Of a stretch of 64,000 bases of DNA, positions 43,234 to 51,769 are shown piece after piece (positions within the stretch are counted from its first letter, which is position 1; the number at the start of each line of letters is the position of its first letter). The stretch spans positions 75,639-139,638 of the forward strand of contig CBDCVG010000044.1 of assembly GCA_965222765.1 (NCBI GenBank), read 5' to 3'. Made by a program: the position numbers and the translations under genes. This DNA comes from Caldora sp965222765. Lineage in GTDB: Bacteria; Cyanobacteriota; Cyanobacteriia; Cyanobacteriales; Coleofasciculaceae. The notes below the pieces were generated by a model. It made no database searches. It was not told the DNA's origin and saw nothing but the letters and a program-made list of their open reading frames with translations.

Positions 43234-44310
43234 ATGACTATTATTAATAATGCTCGTATACCGGGTTATCAGGGTCTACAACAACTTAGGATAGATAGCC
43301 AAGGCATAATTGAAGCTATTGTACCCATGGATAGTGATCAGAGAGAGCTGGAGAGACAAGAGGGACAAGGGAGATATTTACACTCACCAATTCCCAAACA
43401 ACAAACAACAAATAACAAACAACAAATAACAACTATCGATCTTGCTGGTGATTGGATATCCCTAGGCGGTGTAGATTTGCAGATTAATGGGGGTTTAGGA
43501 TTAGCGTTCACTGATTTGAGTTCTGCCGATAGTGAACAGTTAAGGCAAATTTGTCAATACCTGTGGCATCAGGGAATCGATGCTTTTTTACCAACCTTAG
43601 TTACAACCTCTATTGAGAAAATTCAGCGATCGCTTTCTGTATTATCTGACTTTGTAGCATCTCAGCCTCAAACACAACCAGCAGCTGAGATTTTAGGTGT
43701 CCACCTAGAAGGACCATTTCTCAATCCCCAAAAGCGGGGAGCGCATCCAGAGGAGTACTTGCTAGCCTTAACAATTGATAACGTGCAGCAGGCTTTAGGA
43801 GATTACGCTGAGATTGTCAAGGTGATGACTTTAGCACCAGAATTAGACTCAACGGGAGAGGTAATTCCTTATTTGCGTTCTCTAGGAATTACTGTTAGCT
43901 TAGGTCATTCTTTGGCAACTGCTGCTCAGGCAGAAGAAGCCTTTAAACTGGGGGCATCAATGGTGACTCATGCTTTTAATGCGATGCCAGGGTTACATCA
44001 CAGGGAACCCGGTTTACTTGGAGCAGCATTAACCAATCCTCAGGTCTATTGTGGGATGATTGCTGATGGTAAGCACGTTTGTCCAACCATGATACAGCTT
44101 CTACTGCGTGCTGGTGACTATGAGCAGGGTATTTTTCTGGTGAGTGATGCCTTAGCACCCATTGGCTTACCTGATGGAGTTTATCCTTGGGATAGCCGTC
44201 AGATTGAAGTGAAGGATGGTACAGCACGGTTAGGGGATGGTACTCTTTCAGGAACAACCTTGCCGTTGTTAGTAGGGGTAGAGAATTTGGTGCGGTGGGG
44301 ACATTTGTGA
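43234..44310 (+). CDS. nagA: N-acetylglucosamine-6-phosphate deacetylase, frameshifted near the end
   Basis: The protein deacetylates N-acetylglucosamine-6-phosphate in amino-sugar recycling. Readable: 358 aa with GDWISLGGVDLQINGGLGLA, LGVHLEGPFLNPQKRGAHP (catalytic-site Glu), TVSLGHSLATAAQAEEAF, MVTHAFNAMPGLHHREPGLL and LVSDALAPIG. It stops early (LVRWGHL) because of one extra base near 44296-44302. The proper end continues in the +1 frame to 44452. Residues about 37-67 (QRELERQEGQG, then KQQTTNNKQQ) are a repeat-derived insert. The gene may be inactive, or the frameshift may be a sequencing error in GGGG. Confidence 0.85.
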   Translation: MTIINNARIPGYQGLQQLRIDSQGIIEAIVPMDSDQRELERQEGQGRYLHSPIPKQQTTNNKQQITTIDLAGDWISLGGVDLQINGGLGLAFTDLSSADSEQLRQICQYLWHQGIDAFLPTLVTTSIEKIQRSLSVLSDFVASQPQTQPAAEILGVHLEGPFLNPQKRGAHPEEYLLALTIDNVQQALGDYAEIVKVMTLAPELDSTGEVIPYLRSLGITVSLGHSLATAAQAEEAFKLGASMVTHAFNAMPGLHHREPGLLGAALTNPQVYCGMIADGKHVCPTMIQLLLRAGDYEQGIFLVSDALAPIGLPDGVYPWDSRQIEVKDGTARLGDGTLSGTTLPLLVGVENLVRWGHL

Positions 44311-44452
44311 TGTGGAGAGTGCCATTGCTCTAGCAACAGAGGCTCCCCGGCAAGCAATCGGTTTACCGGGTATTAGTACTGGTAAATTGGCGAGACTGTT
44401 GCGCTGGCATTGGGATGAAGGAACAGACAAACTGACTTGGCAACATTTATAG
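44303..44452 (+). pseudogene. Displaced C-terminal part of nagA
   Basis: In the other frame the sequence reads ICDVESAIALATEAPRQAIG then LARLLRWHWD...LTWQHL and stops at TAG 44450-44452. This is the expected NagA C-terminus; one base less near 44300 would restore a protein of about 405 aa. The TAG is the first three bases of a MITE family 1 copy. Confidence 0.8.
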
Positions 44453-44590
44453 GACTTACACGCCGTCAGGAAAGGGTGAGCGAAAACAAAGGGTGGGGAG
44501 ATGGGGAGATGGGGAAATAGGGGAATTATGTCATCCTGAGCGATAGCGAAGGATCTTCAAACGGTCTAGATGCTTCACTATCACCTATCT
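44450..44590. mobile_element. MITE family 1 copy, right end lost
   Basis: It starts TAGGACTTACACGC and contains GTCATCCTGAGCGATAGCGA and TGCTTCACTATCACCT as in the other copies. A GGGGAGAT repeat is inserted near 44497. No complementary right end is found. Confidence 0.7.
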
Positions 44591-44617
44591 CTAGCTTTAT
44601 CCGATTAGGTATTCAAT

Positions 44618-44980
44618 CTACAGCAGACGGAAGATAAACGAGTAGCGGTAAGACTCATTAGGATTGGCGAAAATTTTGATGATCGCAAAAATGGGCAGGA
44701 TCCAACTTAGCAAAACTACTATGGCCAAGAGAGGATAACCAATCAGAATAATCGTCAGAGCACCAAAAATTAGCTCGTAAAGCCAAATATTGAAGTGGAA
44801 ATTGAGTGATTCTCTGGCATTTTCTTTCACTACTGGATCATCGGATACTAACAAAATACCCAGAGGAACTAAAACTGAGATCCACAAAGTGCTAATAAAA
44901 ATTGCCCCATGAGATAGAGAGGATAAAAGCTTCCTTTTATCCTGGTCATATTCAGCATATTGATTCTGGTCATTTACCAT
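44618..44980 (-). CDS. DUF4870 family membrane protein
   Basis: The 120-aa protein has three membrane segments (SLSHGAIFISTLWISVLVPL, LYELIFGALTIILIGYPLLA, VVLLSWILPIFAIIKIFA) and ENARESLNFHFNIWLYEL between the first and second. This is the DUF4870 (Tic20-like fold) pattern. Function unknown. Single gene; GGGAGT near the start may serve as the ribosome binding site. Confidence 0.85.
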   Translation of the reverse strand: MVNDQNQYAEYDQDKRKLLSSLSHGAIFISTLWISVLVPLGILLVSDDPVVKENARESLNFHFNIWLYELIFGALTIILIGYPLLAIVVLLSWILPIFAIIKIFANPNESYRYSFIFRLL

Positions 44981-45159
44981 AAAATAGACTCCCTAATTGC
45001 TTTAAATCTATTACTCTACAATCACAACTTTAGCACCAACTTAAGGAAATACAGGTGGTAAATCCCGTCTAGATAAGGGTGGGAATCTACCAATAATAGG
45101 AATTTTGGGGAGCTGAGGAAAAGATAAGAGTGTAAATTCAAAAGTAGTATTGCTAAATA

Positions 45160-45203
45160 TTCTACCTAACACCTAATACCTAACACCTAACACCTAATAC
45201 CTA
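45160..45203. repeat. CCTAACA/CCTAATA heptamer array
   Basis: Six or so tandem heptamers (ACCTAATACCTAACACCTAA) lie in the leader region of prfC, about 40 bp upstream of its start. Confidence 0.85.
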
Positions 45204-45240
45204 TAATATTGAATGAGGTTCCCTAAAATAGGCTTGTTGA

Positions 45241-46863
45241 ATGTCCACTGAAATTCAAGCAGAACTAGAAACGGCAGTCGAACAACGACGCAACTTTGCG
45301 ATTATTTCCCACCCCGACGCTGGTAAGACAACACTGACGGAGAAGCTGCTACTCTACGGAGGTGCGATTCACGAAGCAGGTTCAGTAAAAGCACGGAGGG
45401 CGCAGCGTAAGGCAACTTCTGACTGGATGGCAATGGAACAACAGCGGGGAATTTCTATTACCTCGACAGTGTTGCAGTTTGGCTATCAAGACTGTCAGAT
45501 TAATTTACTTGATACTCCTGGACACCAAGACTTCAGTGAGGATACCTATCGCACTCTAGCAGCAGCAGATAACGCAGTCATGCTGATTGATGCTGCCAAG
45601 GGTTTGGAACCGCAAACGAGGAAATTATTTGAAGTTTGTCGGATGCGATCGCTTCCTATCTTTACATTTGTTAACAAACTTGACCGTCCAGGGCGCGAAC
45701 CCTTAGAACTGTTAGATGAAATTGAGCAAGAACTAGGATTACAGACCTATGCAGTCAACTGGCCAATTGGTATAGGCGATCGCTTCAAGGGTGTTTTTGA
45801 TCGGCGCAAGCAACAGATTCACCTGTTTGAACGCAGTGCTCACGGAAGCAAAGAAGCTAAAGCAACTGTAGTCGAGTTAGGTGATCCTCAAATTGAACAG
45901 CTGTTAGAACAAGAACTCTACTACCAGCTCAAAGAAGACATAGAACTCCTCGAAGGTCTTGGTCCGGAACTGGATTTAGACTTGATTCATGATGGTAAGA
46001 TGACGCCCATTTTCTTTGGCAGTGCCATGACTAACTTTGGGGTGCAGCTGTTTCTAGATGCTTTCCTGGACTATGCTCTTAAACCAGGGGCACGGAATTC
46101 CACTGCAGGAGCAATTTCTCCTACTTACTCAGATTTCACAGGTTTTGTCTTTAAACTGCAAGCGAATATGGATCCGAAGCACCGAGACAGAGTGGCTTTT
46201 GTTCGTGTCTGTACAGGTAAGTTTGAAAAAGACATGACTGTTAGTCATGCCCGGACTGGTAAAACTGTGCGTTTGTCAAGACCACAAAAACTCTTTGCCC
46301 AAGATAGAGAGTCCCTTGATATAGCTTATCCAGGGGATGTGATTGGTTTGAATAATCCTGGAGTATTTGCGATCGGTGATACCATCTACAACGGCAAGAA
46401 ATTAGAGTATGAAGGGATTCCTTGCTTTTCCCCAGAACTGTTTGCCTATCTCAAAAATCCCAATCCTTCCAAGTTCAAGCAATTTCAAAAGGGGGTTAAA
46501 GAGTTACGAGAAGAAGGAGCGGTACAAATTATGTACTCAGCCGATGAATCCAAGCGTGATCCGATTTTGGCAGCAGTAGGACAACTGCAATTTGAGGTAG
46601 TGCAGTTCCGCCTCCAGAATGAGTATGGGGTGGAAACCAGGGTGGAAATGTTACCTTACAGTGTTGCTCGTTGGGTAGCTGGTGGCTGGGAAGCCTTGAA
46701 AGAGGCGGGACGTTTGTTTAATACAGTAGCAGTAAAGGATAACTGGGGGCGTCCAGTGCTCTTGTTCCGAAATGAGTGGAATTTGCAGCAAGTGGAAGGG
46801 GATCACCCAGAGTTGAAGTTGAATGCCACTGCACCAGTAGTTTCCGGTCAGGAACCGGAGTAA
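45241..46863 (+). CDS. prfC: Peptide chain release factor 3
   Basis: This 540-aa GTPase removes RF1 or RF2 from the ribosome after peptide release. GTP motifs are HPDAGKTTLTEK (G1), the ISITSTVLQF region (G2), LLDTPGHQDFSED (G3) and FVNKLDRPGRE (G4). Domain II has GFVFKLQANMDPKHRDRVAF, and domain III includes LQFEVVQFRLQNEYGVETRV. Full length. Its start follows a heptamer repeat array. An inverted repeat overlaps the stop codon. Confidence 0.97.
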   Translation: MSTEIQAELETAVEQRRNFAIISHPDAGKTTLTEKLLLYGGAIHEAGSVKARRAQRKATSDWMAMEQQRGISITSTVLQFGYQDCQINLLDTPGHQDFSEDTYRTLAAADNAVMLIDAAKGLEPQTRKLFEVCRMRSLPIFTFVNKLDRPGREPLELLDEIEQELGLQTYAVNWPIGIGDRFKGVFDRRKQQIHLFERSAHGSKEAKATVVELGDPQIEQLLEQELYYQLKEDIELLEGLGPELDLDLIHDGKMTPIFFGSAMTNFGVQLFLDAFLDYALKPGARNSTAGAISPTYSDFTGFVFKLQANMDPKHRDRVAFVRVCTGKFEKDMTVSHARTGKTVRLSRPQKLFAQDRESLDIAYPGDVIGLNNPGVFAIGDTIYNGKKLEYEGIPCFSPELFAYLKNPNPSKFKQFQKGVKELREEGAVQIMYSADESKRDPILAAVGQLQFEVVQFRLQNEYGVETRVEMLPYSVARWVAGGWEALKEAGRLFNTVAVKDNWGRPVLLFRNEWNLQQVEGDHPELKLNATAPVVSGQEPE

Positions 46864-46886
46864 TTATCAATGAATAATTGATAATT
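46862..46886 (+). terminator. Inverted repeat at the prfC stop
   Basis: AATTATCAAT and ATTGATAATT form a perfect 10-bp AT-rich stem (loop GAATA) that begins within the TAA stop codon. No T-run follows, so terminator function is uncertain. Confidence 0.4.
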
Positions 46887-46889
46887 GAC

Positions 46890-46945
46890 AAAAACCTCGG
46901 CTGATTAGCAAAGCAAAGCTTTGTCTTTAGCCGAGGGGAGTTATC
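46890..46945 (-). terminator. Terminator of rsmI or IS right-end remnant
   Basis: On the minus strand CCTCGGCT pairs with AGCCGAGG, with an inner ACAAAG/CTTTGC pairing, and five T follow: a good terminator about 125 nt after the rsmI stop. On the plus strand the hairpin is followed by GGGGAGTTATCA, the orphan IS-end motif. Confidence 0.55.
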
Positions 46946-47061
46946 AGGGTGCATCAACTTTTTCTCTATCCAGCATTTTTTTGATCCCATCAGGAAGAAT
47001 TGACATTAGTATCAACTTAAGCTCAAATGCTTGTATTTGATGAGGTTTTTCCCTCACCCCC

Positions 47062-47751
47062 CTAAGGTTGTGGTATCTTAACTCGATTACTTGTACCAGC
47101 AATAACAACAGTATATTCCCCCCTTGGCTCAGTCTGATCGAACAGGCTTAGCAGTTCCGAGAGAGTGCCTCTTTGAACTTTTTCATACATTTTAGTCAAA
47201 TCTTTAGCTAAAGCAGCTGGACGATCGCCTAATACTTGGATAGCATCTTGAAGAAATGCTTTGATTCTATGGGGACTTTCATAGAAAATGAGTGTATGGG
47301 GAGAATCTTTGTCTACTTCAATAAACTTGAGTCGAGGACCAGATTTGCGGGGTGGAAACCCACGAAAAGTAAATCCATGAACTGCCAACCCAGATAAAAC
47401 TAAGGCTAGGACAAAGGCACTCGCACCAGGAATCATCGTAACTTCAACCCCTGCATCGATAGCACTACGTACTATCGTAAATCCCGGATCACAAATGCCT
47501 GGAGTTCCTGCATTGGTGACAACAGCTACAGATTTTCCTTGAGCCAGCAAACTGATGATCTTTTCTCCACTGCGTTGCTCGTTATGCTCGTGAAATGAGA
47601 TTTGTGGTTTTTTGATCTCAAAATGCTTGAGTAATCTTCCAGTTTTACGAGTGTCTTCACTAGCAATAAAGTCAACCTGACGAAAAACATCAAGGGCGCG
47701 CAAGCTGATGTCACTTAGATTTCCAATGGGTGTAGCAACCAGATATAACAT
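47062..47751 (-). CDS. rsmI: 16S rRNA (cytidine-1402-2'-O)-methyltransferase
   Basis: The 229-aa enzyme methylates C1402 of 16S rRNA, fine-tuning the ribosomal P site. Tetrapyrrole-methylase-fold motifs are ATPIGNLSDISLRALDV, SEDTRKTGRLLKHF, VVTNAGTPGICDPGF, VLALVLSGLAVHGFTFRGFP and LIFYESPHRI. The C-terminal extension (about 50 aa in most RsmI proteins) is missing; the protein ends RGEYTVVIAGTSNRVKIPQP. The catalytic domain is complete. A long heptamer array lies directly before the start. Confidence 0.92.
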   Translation of the reverse strand: MLYLVATPIGNLSDISLRALDVFRQVDFIASEDTRKTGRLLKHFEIKKPQISFHEHNEQRSGEKIISLLAQGKSVAVVTNAGTPGICDPGFTIVRSAIDAGVEVTMIPGASAFVLALVLSGLAVHGFTFRGFPPRKSGPRLKFIEVDKDSPHTLIFYESPHRIKAFLQDAIQVLGDRPAALAKDLTKMYEKVQRGTLSELLSLFDQTEPRGEYTVVIAGTSNRVKIPQP

Positions 47752-47761
47752 AAGGAGAATT

Positions 47762-47846
47762 GTTAATTGCTAATTGTTAATTGTTAATTGCTAATTGTTA
47801 ATTGCTAATTGCTAATTGTTAATTGCTAATTGCTAATTGCTAATTG
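47762..47846. repeat. TAATTGC/TAATTGT heptamer array
   Basis: About twelve tandem heptamers lie between rsmI and the ComF-like gene, within 11 bp of the rsmI start codon. This is the longest such array in the window. Confidence 0.9.
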
Positions 47847-47892
47847 GAAATTTCTCCTTTGTCTACCCCAGCTCCCCATCTTCCCCAGCTGC

Positions 47893-48573
47893 TCATCTTC
47901 CCTTGGGGGTAGCGATCGCAACTACTCCATATACTGATATTCCTTGTTGGCGTAAGATTTGAGCAGCTGAGTTAACTGTAGCACCTGTGGTATAAATATC
48001 ATCAACTAATAGTACAGGGGAAGTTGGAGGACGTTTGCGCAAGTTTTTGCTTACAGCAAAGGCATCTGCTAAATTTTCAGCTCGCTGTTGCCCAGACAAA
48101 CCAAATTGAGCCTCAGTCACACGAACTCTTTCTAATCCGTGGGGTTGTTGCTTGTAGCCAGTAAACTCGCAAAAACTTTGGGCTATTAGTTCCGCTTGAT
48201 TAAAGCCTCGTTGTTGCAGCTTGGTGCAGTGGAGAGGAATGGGAACAGCAATGAATTTTTTGTTATTTTTAGCTGCAGGAGATTTCAACCATGCTTCACC
48301 TAACCAATGACCCATGGGACGTGCTAAGTTAGGTTGATTGTCGTATTTTAAGGCAGCAAGGGCTCGTTTGAGGATGCCACCGTAATTACCCCAGACAAAT
48401 ACTGGTAATTGTCCTTGCCACAAATAACTAGGTTGATTAAGTTGATAACGTTTTAGCTGCCGCTGGCAGTATTCACACAACTCAGCATCAGTAGGGCGAG
48501 CACATAGAGGACAGTTGGACTTCAGAAACAGAGACAGGAGCGCATTTTTTAGCTTCTGAAATTTTTTTCCCAT
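47893..48573 (-). CDS. ComF family phosphoribosyltransferase-like protein
   Basis: The 226-aa protein has an N-terminal zinc-ribbon-like pattern (CPLCARPTDAELCEYC), then YGGILKRALAALKYDNQP, FIAVPIPLHCTKLQQRGFNQ and the PRPP loop VLLVDDIYTTGATVNSAAQI. This is the ComF/GntX pattern. In naturally transformable bacteria ComF takes part in handling incoming DNA. It is cytosolic. Its promoter faces the 48.6 kb intergenic region. Confidence 0.88.
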   Translation of the reverse strand: MGKKFQKLKNALLSLFLKSNCPLCARPTDAELCEYCQRQLKRYQLNQPSYLWQGQLPVFVWGNYGGILKRALAALKYDNQPNLARPMGHWLGEAWLKSPAAKNNKKFIAVPIPLHCTKLQQRGFNQAELIAQSFCEFTGYKQQPHGLERVRVTEAQFGLSGQQRAENLADAFAVSKNLRKRPPTSPVLLVDDIYTTGATVNSAAQILRQQGISVYGVVAIATPKGR

Positions 48574-48691
48574 TAACCTTTACCCTTTACCCCTGTTCCA
48601 TTATATTTAATGTTGCCTATTTCCCCGTTCCCTTTATCGCAATATACGCTAGCGCTACACTACATGAAAGCGGAGCAGGATATTGACCTAT

Positions 48692-51142
48692 ATGGATGGT
48701 CAAAAGCATAGTCGGCAACAAGCATCAGAGCTAATTGTGGAAAATTTCTACTCCCTAGAGCAAATTCTACCTTCGGAACAACCCTTCGTAGGCAATAGAG
48801 CCTTAAACCTCAGTCAGCTGTGGCAGCGTGACTACCCAGTGGTTCCAAGTTTTGTCATTCCAGCAATGGCTTTTTGGGAATTTATCGACATTTTGGGGAA
48901 CTCAGAACCCCTGTTAGCAGACTTGCCTTATTCTTCTTTTCATGTGGATGTGGACAATCCTCGGCAGCTACAGCGAGTTACCCAACAAATTCGTCAAGCG
49001 ATCGCAGAAGCTATTTTGCCTCCAACCTGGGCATCAGCGCTTTTGGGTATGGCTGAGATGGTGCAAGCACCAGCTATGATTTTACACCCTTCTGTGTCAG
49101 TTCAATCAGCAATTGAGGACATGGCTGACTATCCCCTCAGTACTGGAAAAGTACCTGAGTTTTTAGCTCAAGGAATTTTGGAGTCCCACATTGCCCCAAA
49201 ACAGCCAGAAGCTTTAGCAAAGGCATTGAAGAGAGTTTGGGCAGAAGTGTTTCGCGCCCGCAGCCTATTTTATTGGCAGCGTCAAGGGATTGAACTACAG
49301 CAGCTGAATTTGGCAGTTTTAGTGCAACCAGTTTGGGAAGCGATCGCTTCTGGTATCATTCAAGCTAATCCAACTGAGTGGAATATCCAAGCTACTTGGG
49401 GGTTAAATACTGCCCTTACCTATGGGGAAGTATTGCCAGATTACTATCAGCTGCAACCGGAAACCGGTAAAATAATTGCCTCAAAAATAGGTAGTAAAAC
49501 TCGTGCCTATCGTCTGAACAAAGGGCAAGACTCATCATCTCTACTAGCAAGGAATGGCTTGCAAGGATATGTTCTGAGCGAAGAGCAACAACAACAGTAC
49601 GCTTTGGATGAAAAGCATCTCCAACAACTAATTGAAATCTGCCAGAAGTTGACAGTAGAAGTCGAGCCAGCTTTTTGTTTGGAATGGACGATTTATCAAA
49701 CTGTAGAAAGCTCAGAACCACAGCTGTATCTCACCCAATTTATACCTGGAACTAAAACCTTCATCCCTGAGTTAGTCAGAGGCATAGCTGCAGCAGGGGG
49801 ACGAGTCACGGCACCAGCTCAAGTAATAGTTGGTGAATACCCAAACCTAGAGGCACTAATTCCAGGGAGAATTTTGATTGCCCAGATGGTTACTCCTGAT
49901 TGGATACCTTTGCTCAAAAAAGCTGCTGGTATTGTTACTGAGCAGGGAGGAATCACTAGCCATGCTGCGATTATTGCCAGGGAACTGGGAATTCCTGCTG
50001 TTGTTCATGTTACTAGTATTACCCAACTGATTCACAGTGGCGAGTTGATATTGATCGATGGAACCCAGGGAGAAGTTCGTAAGTTGAGGAAAGAGGAAGA
50101 GATACCACAACAGAGTCAGGAAAAAACCCCCAATTCCCAATTCCCTTCCCCCCTTGGGGGGATACAGGGGGGGTTTCCCAATTCCCTTCCCTCCTTGGGG
50201 GGATACAGGGGGAGTTTCCCCATCGCAACAAAACTCTTAGTCAATCTCAGCCAGGTACAATCATTAGAACAAGTAGCTGAGTCACCTGTAGACGGAGTGG
50301 GGTTATTGCGCTCAGAACTGATGATGCTCGATGTGTTAGAAAACCAACATCCCCAAGAATGGGTGAAACAAGGTTATAAACAGGAATTGGTAGAACGCCT
50401 TGCCCAGCAAATTGTTCAGTTTGCTGCAACTTTTGCACCCCGATCTATACTGTATCGCTCATCAGATTGGCGATCGCCTGAATTTCAATTTCTTGCTAGT
50501 GAAACTTCCACAAACCAATCAGAAGTTAATCCTATACTCGGTTTACGAGGCACTCGCCGCTATCTGGAAGACCCTACCAGCTTTGAGGTAGAATTAGCAG
50601 CTTTAGCTCTAGTTTACTCCTATGGCTATACCAATATTCAGCTAATGTTGCCCTTTGTGCGTGCGGTAGAGGAATTTACCTTTTGCCGCCGTTATGTTGA
50701 ACAAGCTGGATTAACTGATAATCCCCACTTCCAATTGTGGATGATGGCGGAAGTACCTTCAGTGGTGTTTATGTTGCCAGATTATGTTAAAGCCGGAGCT
50801 CAAGGTATTTCTATTGGTACAAATGATTTAACTCAACTGTTGCTAGCAGTTGATCGTGATCAGGTACTGTCTAATTCTACTTTAAATGCTCGTCATCCTG
50901 CCGTTCTGCGAGCAATCAAGCAGTTAGTTGTCGCAGCAAGAACTGCTGGTATTCCCTGTTCCATTTGCGGTCAAGCTCCAACTCAGTATCCTGAAATTAT
51001 TGATTTGTTAGTAGAGTGGGGTATTACATCAATTTCCGTGGATGTGCACGATGTGGAGTCTACTTATCTTGCAATTGCCCGTGCTGAGCAGCGTCTGATT
51101 TTGGAAGCAGTACGGCATAATAAGCGCCTGACGGCGAATTAA
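48692..51142 (+). CDS. PEP synthase-like (PEP/pyruvate-binding) protein
   Basis: The protein (about 816 aa from ATG 48692, AGGA 11 nt upstream; TTG 48683 also possible) has the layout of phosphoenolpyruvate synthase. It has an N-terminal ATP-grasp-like half starting FVGNRALNLSQLWQRDYPVV, a swivelling phosphohistidine domain (EQGGITSHAAIIARELGIPA, His accepts phosphate) and a C-terminal PEP-binding barrel (GLLRSELMML, GTNDLTQLLLAVDRD, catalytic Cys in CSICGQAP). The ATP-grasp half is divergent. The bona fide PpsA is usually encoded elsewhere. About residues 472-514 are a linker encoded by a 36-bp-type direct repeat (50136-50220; SPLGGIQGGFPNSLPSLGG), placed between two domains. Confidence 0.85.
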   Translation: MDGQKHSRQQASELIVENFYSLEQILPSEQPFVGNRALNLSQLWQRDYPVVPSFVIPAMAFWEFIDILGNSEPLLADLPYSSFHVDVDNPRQLQRVTQQIRQAIAEAILPPTWASALLGMAEMVQAPAMILHPSVSVQSAIEDMADYPLSTGKVPEFLAQGILESHIAPKQPEALAKALKRVWAEVFRARSLFYWQRQGIELQQLNLAVLVQPVWEAIASGIIQANPTEWNIQATWGLNTALTYGEVLPDYYQLQPETGKIIASKIGSKTRAYRLNKGQDSSSLLARNGLQGYVLSEEQQQQYALDEKHLQQLIEICQKLTVEVEPAFCLEWTIYQTVESSEPQLYLTQFIPGTKTFIPELVRGIAAAGGRVTAPAQVIVGEYPNLEALIPGRILIAQMVTPDWIPLLKKAAGIVTEQGGITSHAAIIARELGIPAVVHVTSITQLIHSGELILIDGTQGEVRKLRKEEEIPQQSQEKTPNSQFPSPLGGIQGGFPNSLPSLGGYRGSFPIATKLLVNLSQVQSLEQVAESPVDGVGLLRSELMMLDVLENQHPQEWVKQGYKQELVERLAQQIVQFAATFAPRSILYRSSDWRSPEFQFLASETSTNQSEVNPILGLRGTRRYLEDPTSFEVELAALALVYSYGYTNIQLMLPFVRAVEEFTFCRRYVEQAGLTDNPHFQLWMMAEVPSVVFMLPDYVKAGAQGISIGTNDLTQLLLAVDRDQVLSNSTLNARHPAVLRAIKQLVVAARTAGIPCSICGQAPTQYPEIIDLLVEWGITSISVDVHDVESTYLAIARAEQRLILEAVRHNKRLTAN

Positions 51143-51168
51143 GAATTAAGAATTAAGAATTAAGAATT
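51139..51168. repeat. AATTAAG heptamer array at the end of the PEP synthase-like gene
   Basis: Four tandem copies of AATTAAG begin exactly at the stop codon: the TAA is part of the first heptamer. Confidence 0.85.
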
Positions 51169-51257
51169 CATTCTGCCTTCTGCCTTTTTTATGAAGAGTA
51201 CAATATGGAGAGTAACCCTTAAGTTTTAGATCCTATAACTTTAATTACAAAGTCAAT

Positions 51258-51488
51258 ATGATTACATTTGAAAAGGCGCTGGAGGTGGTTAGTCAACTAC
51301 CAAGAGAACAGCAAGAGATGTTAATCGAGATTGTGAAAAAACGCAGTGCTGAGGCACGAAGACAGGAAATGATTGAGGAATGTCGTGAAGCTTTAGAAGA
51401 GTACCAGGCAGGTAAGCTAGAAGCAATGTCTGCCCAGGAAGCGATCGCTGATTTGCATTGTTATTTGCATGATAACGAAGGCGAATGA
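51258..51488 (+). CDS. Antitoxin of a RelE-type toxin-antitoxin pair
   Basis: The 76-aa acidic, helical protein (ITFEKALEVVSQLPREQQEM, EECREALEEYQAGKLEAMSA) overlaps the toxin gene by 4 bp (ATGA at 51485-51488). This arrangement and size are typical of a type II antitoxin. The C-terminal half likely wraps the toxin. No close named family is recognised. It probably represses its own promoter. Confidence 0.78.
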   Translation: MITFEKALEVVSQLPREQQEMLIEIVKKRSAEARRQEMIEECREALEEYQAGKLEAMSAQEAIADLHCYLHDNEGE

Positions 51489-51769
51489 GAGAATTGATTC
51501 TAACTTCCAGATTTAAGCGATCTTTAAAGAAATTCGTCCAACGCAACCAGGTATTACAGCAACAAATAGAAAAGACGTTATTAAAAATGGAGGAAGATGT
51601 ATTTGCTCCTAGTTTGATGACCCATCGCTTAAAGGGTGAGTATGAAGGACTGAGGGCTTGTTCTTGTGGATACGACTGTCGGATTATTTTTGCTCTTCAA
51701 AAAAATAAGCAAACGAATGAGGAGGAGCTCGTCCTGCTTAATATTGGGACTCATGATGAGGTTTATTGA
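51485..51769 (+). CDS. RelE/YafQ-like toxin (mRNA interferase)
   Basis: The 94-aa basic protein has the RelE/ParE fold pattern: LTSRFKRSLKKFVQRNQVLQ, MTHRLKGEYEGLRACSCGYD, CRIIFALQKN and ELVLLNIGTHDEVY. Conserved Arg/His/Tyr positions near the end fit an mRNase active site. It starts within the antitoxin stop codon, so translation is coupled. Confidence 0.85.
   Translation: MRELILTSRFKRSLKKFVQRNQVLQQQIEKTLLKMEEDVFAPSLMTHRLKGEYEGLRACSCGYDCRIIFALQKNKQTNEEELVLLNIGTHDEVY

Noticed and set aside
46937..47061. Short protein-like stretch (LPDGIKKMLDREKVD) after rsmI on the minus strand
   Set aside because: It is too short to assign and is not in an arrangement that extends RsmI; noted only as a possible remnant.
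50136..50220. Possible CRISPR-like or intergenic repeat element
   Set aside because: It is only two copies of one unit, and it lies in frame inside an otherwise intact coding region, so it was treated as a linker insertion.
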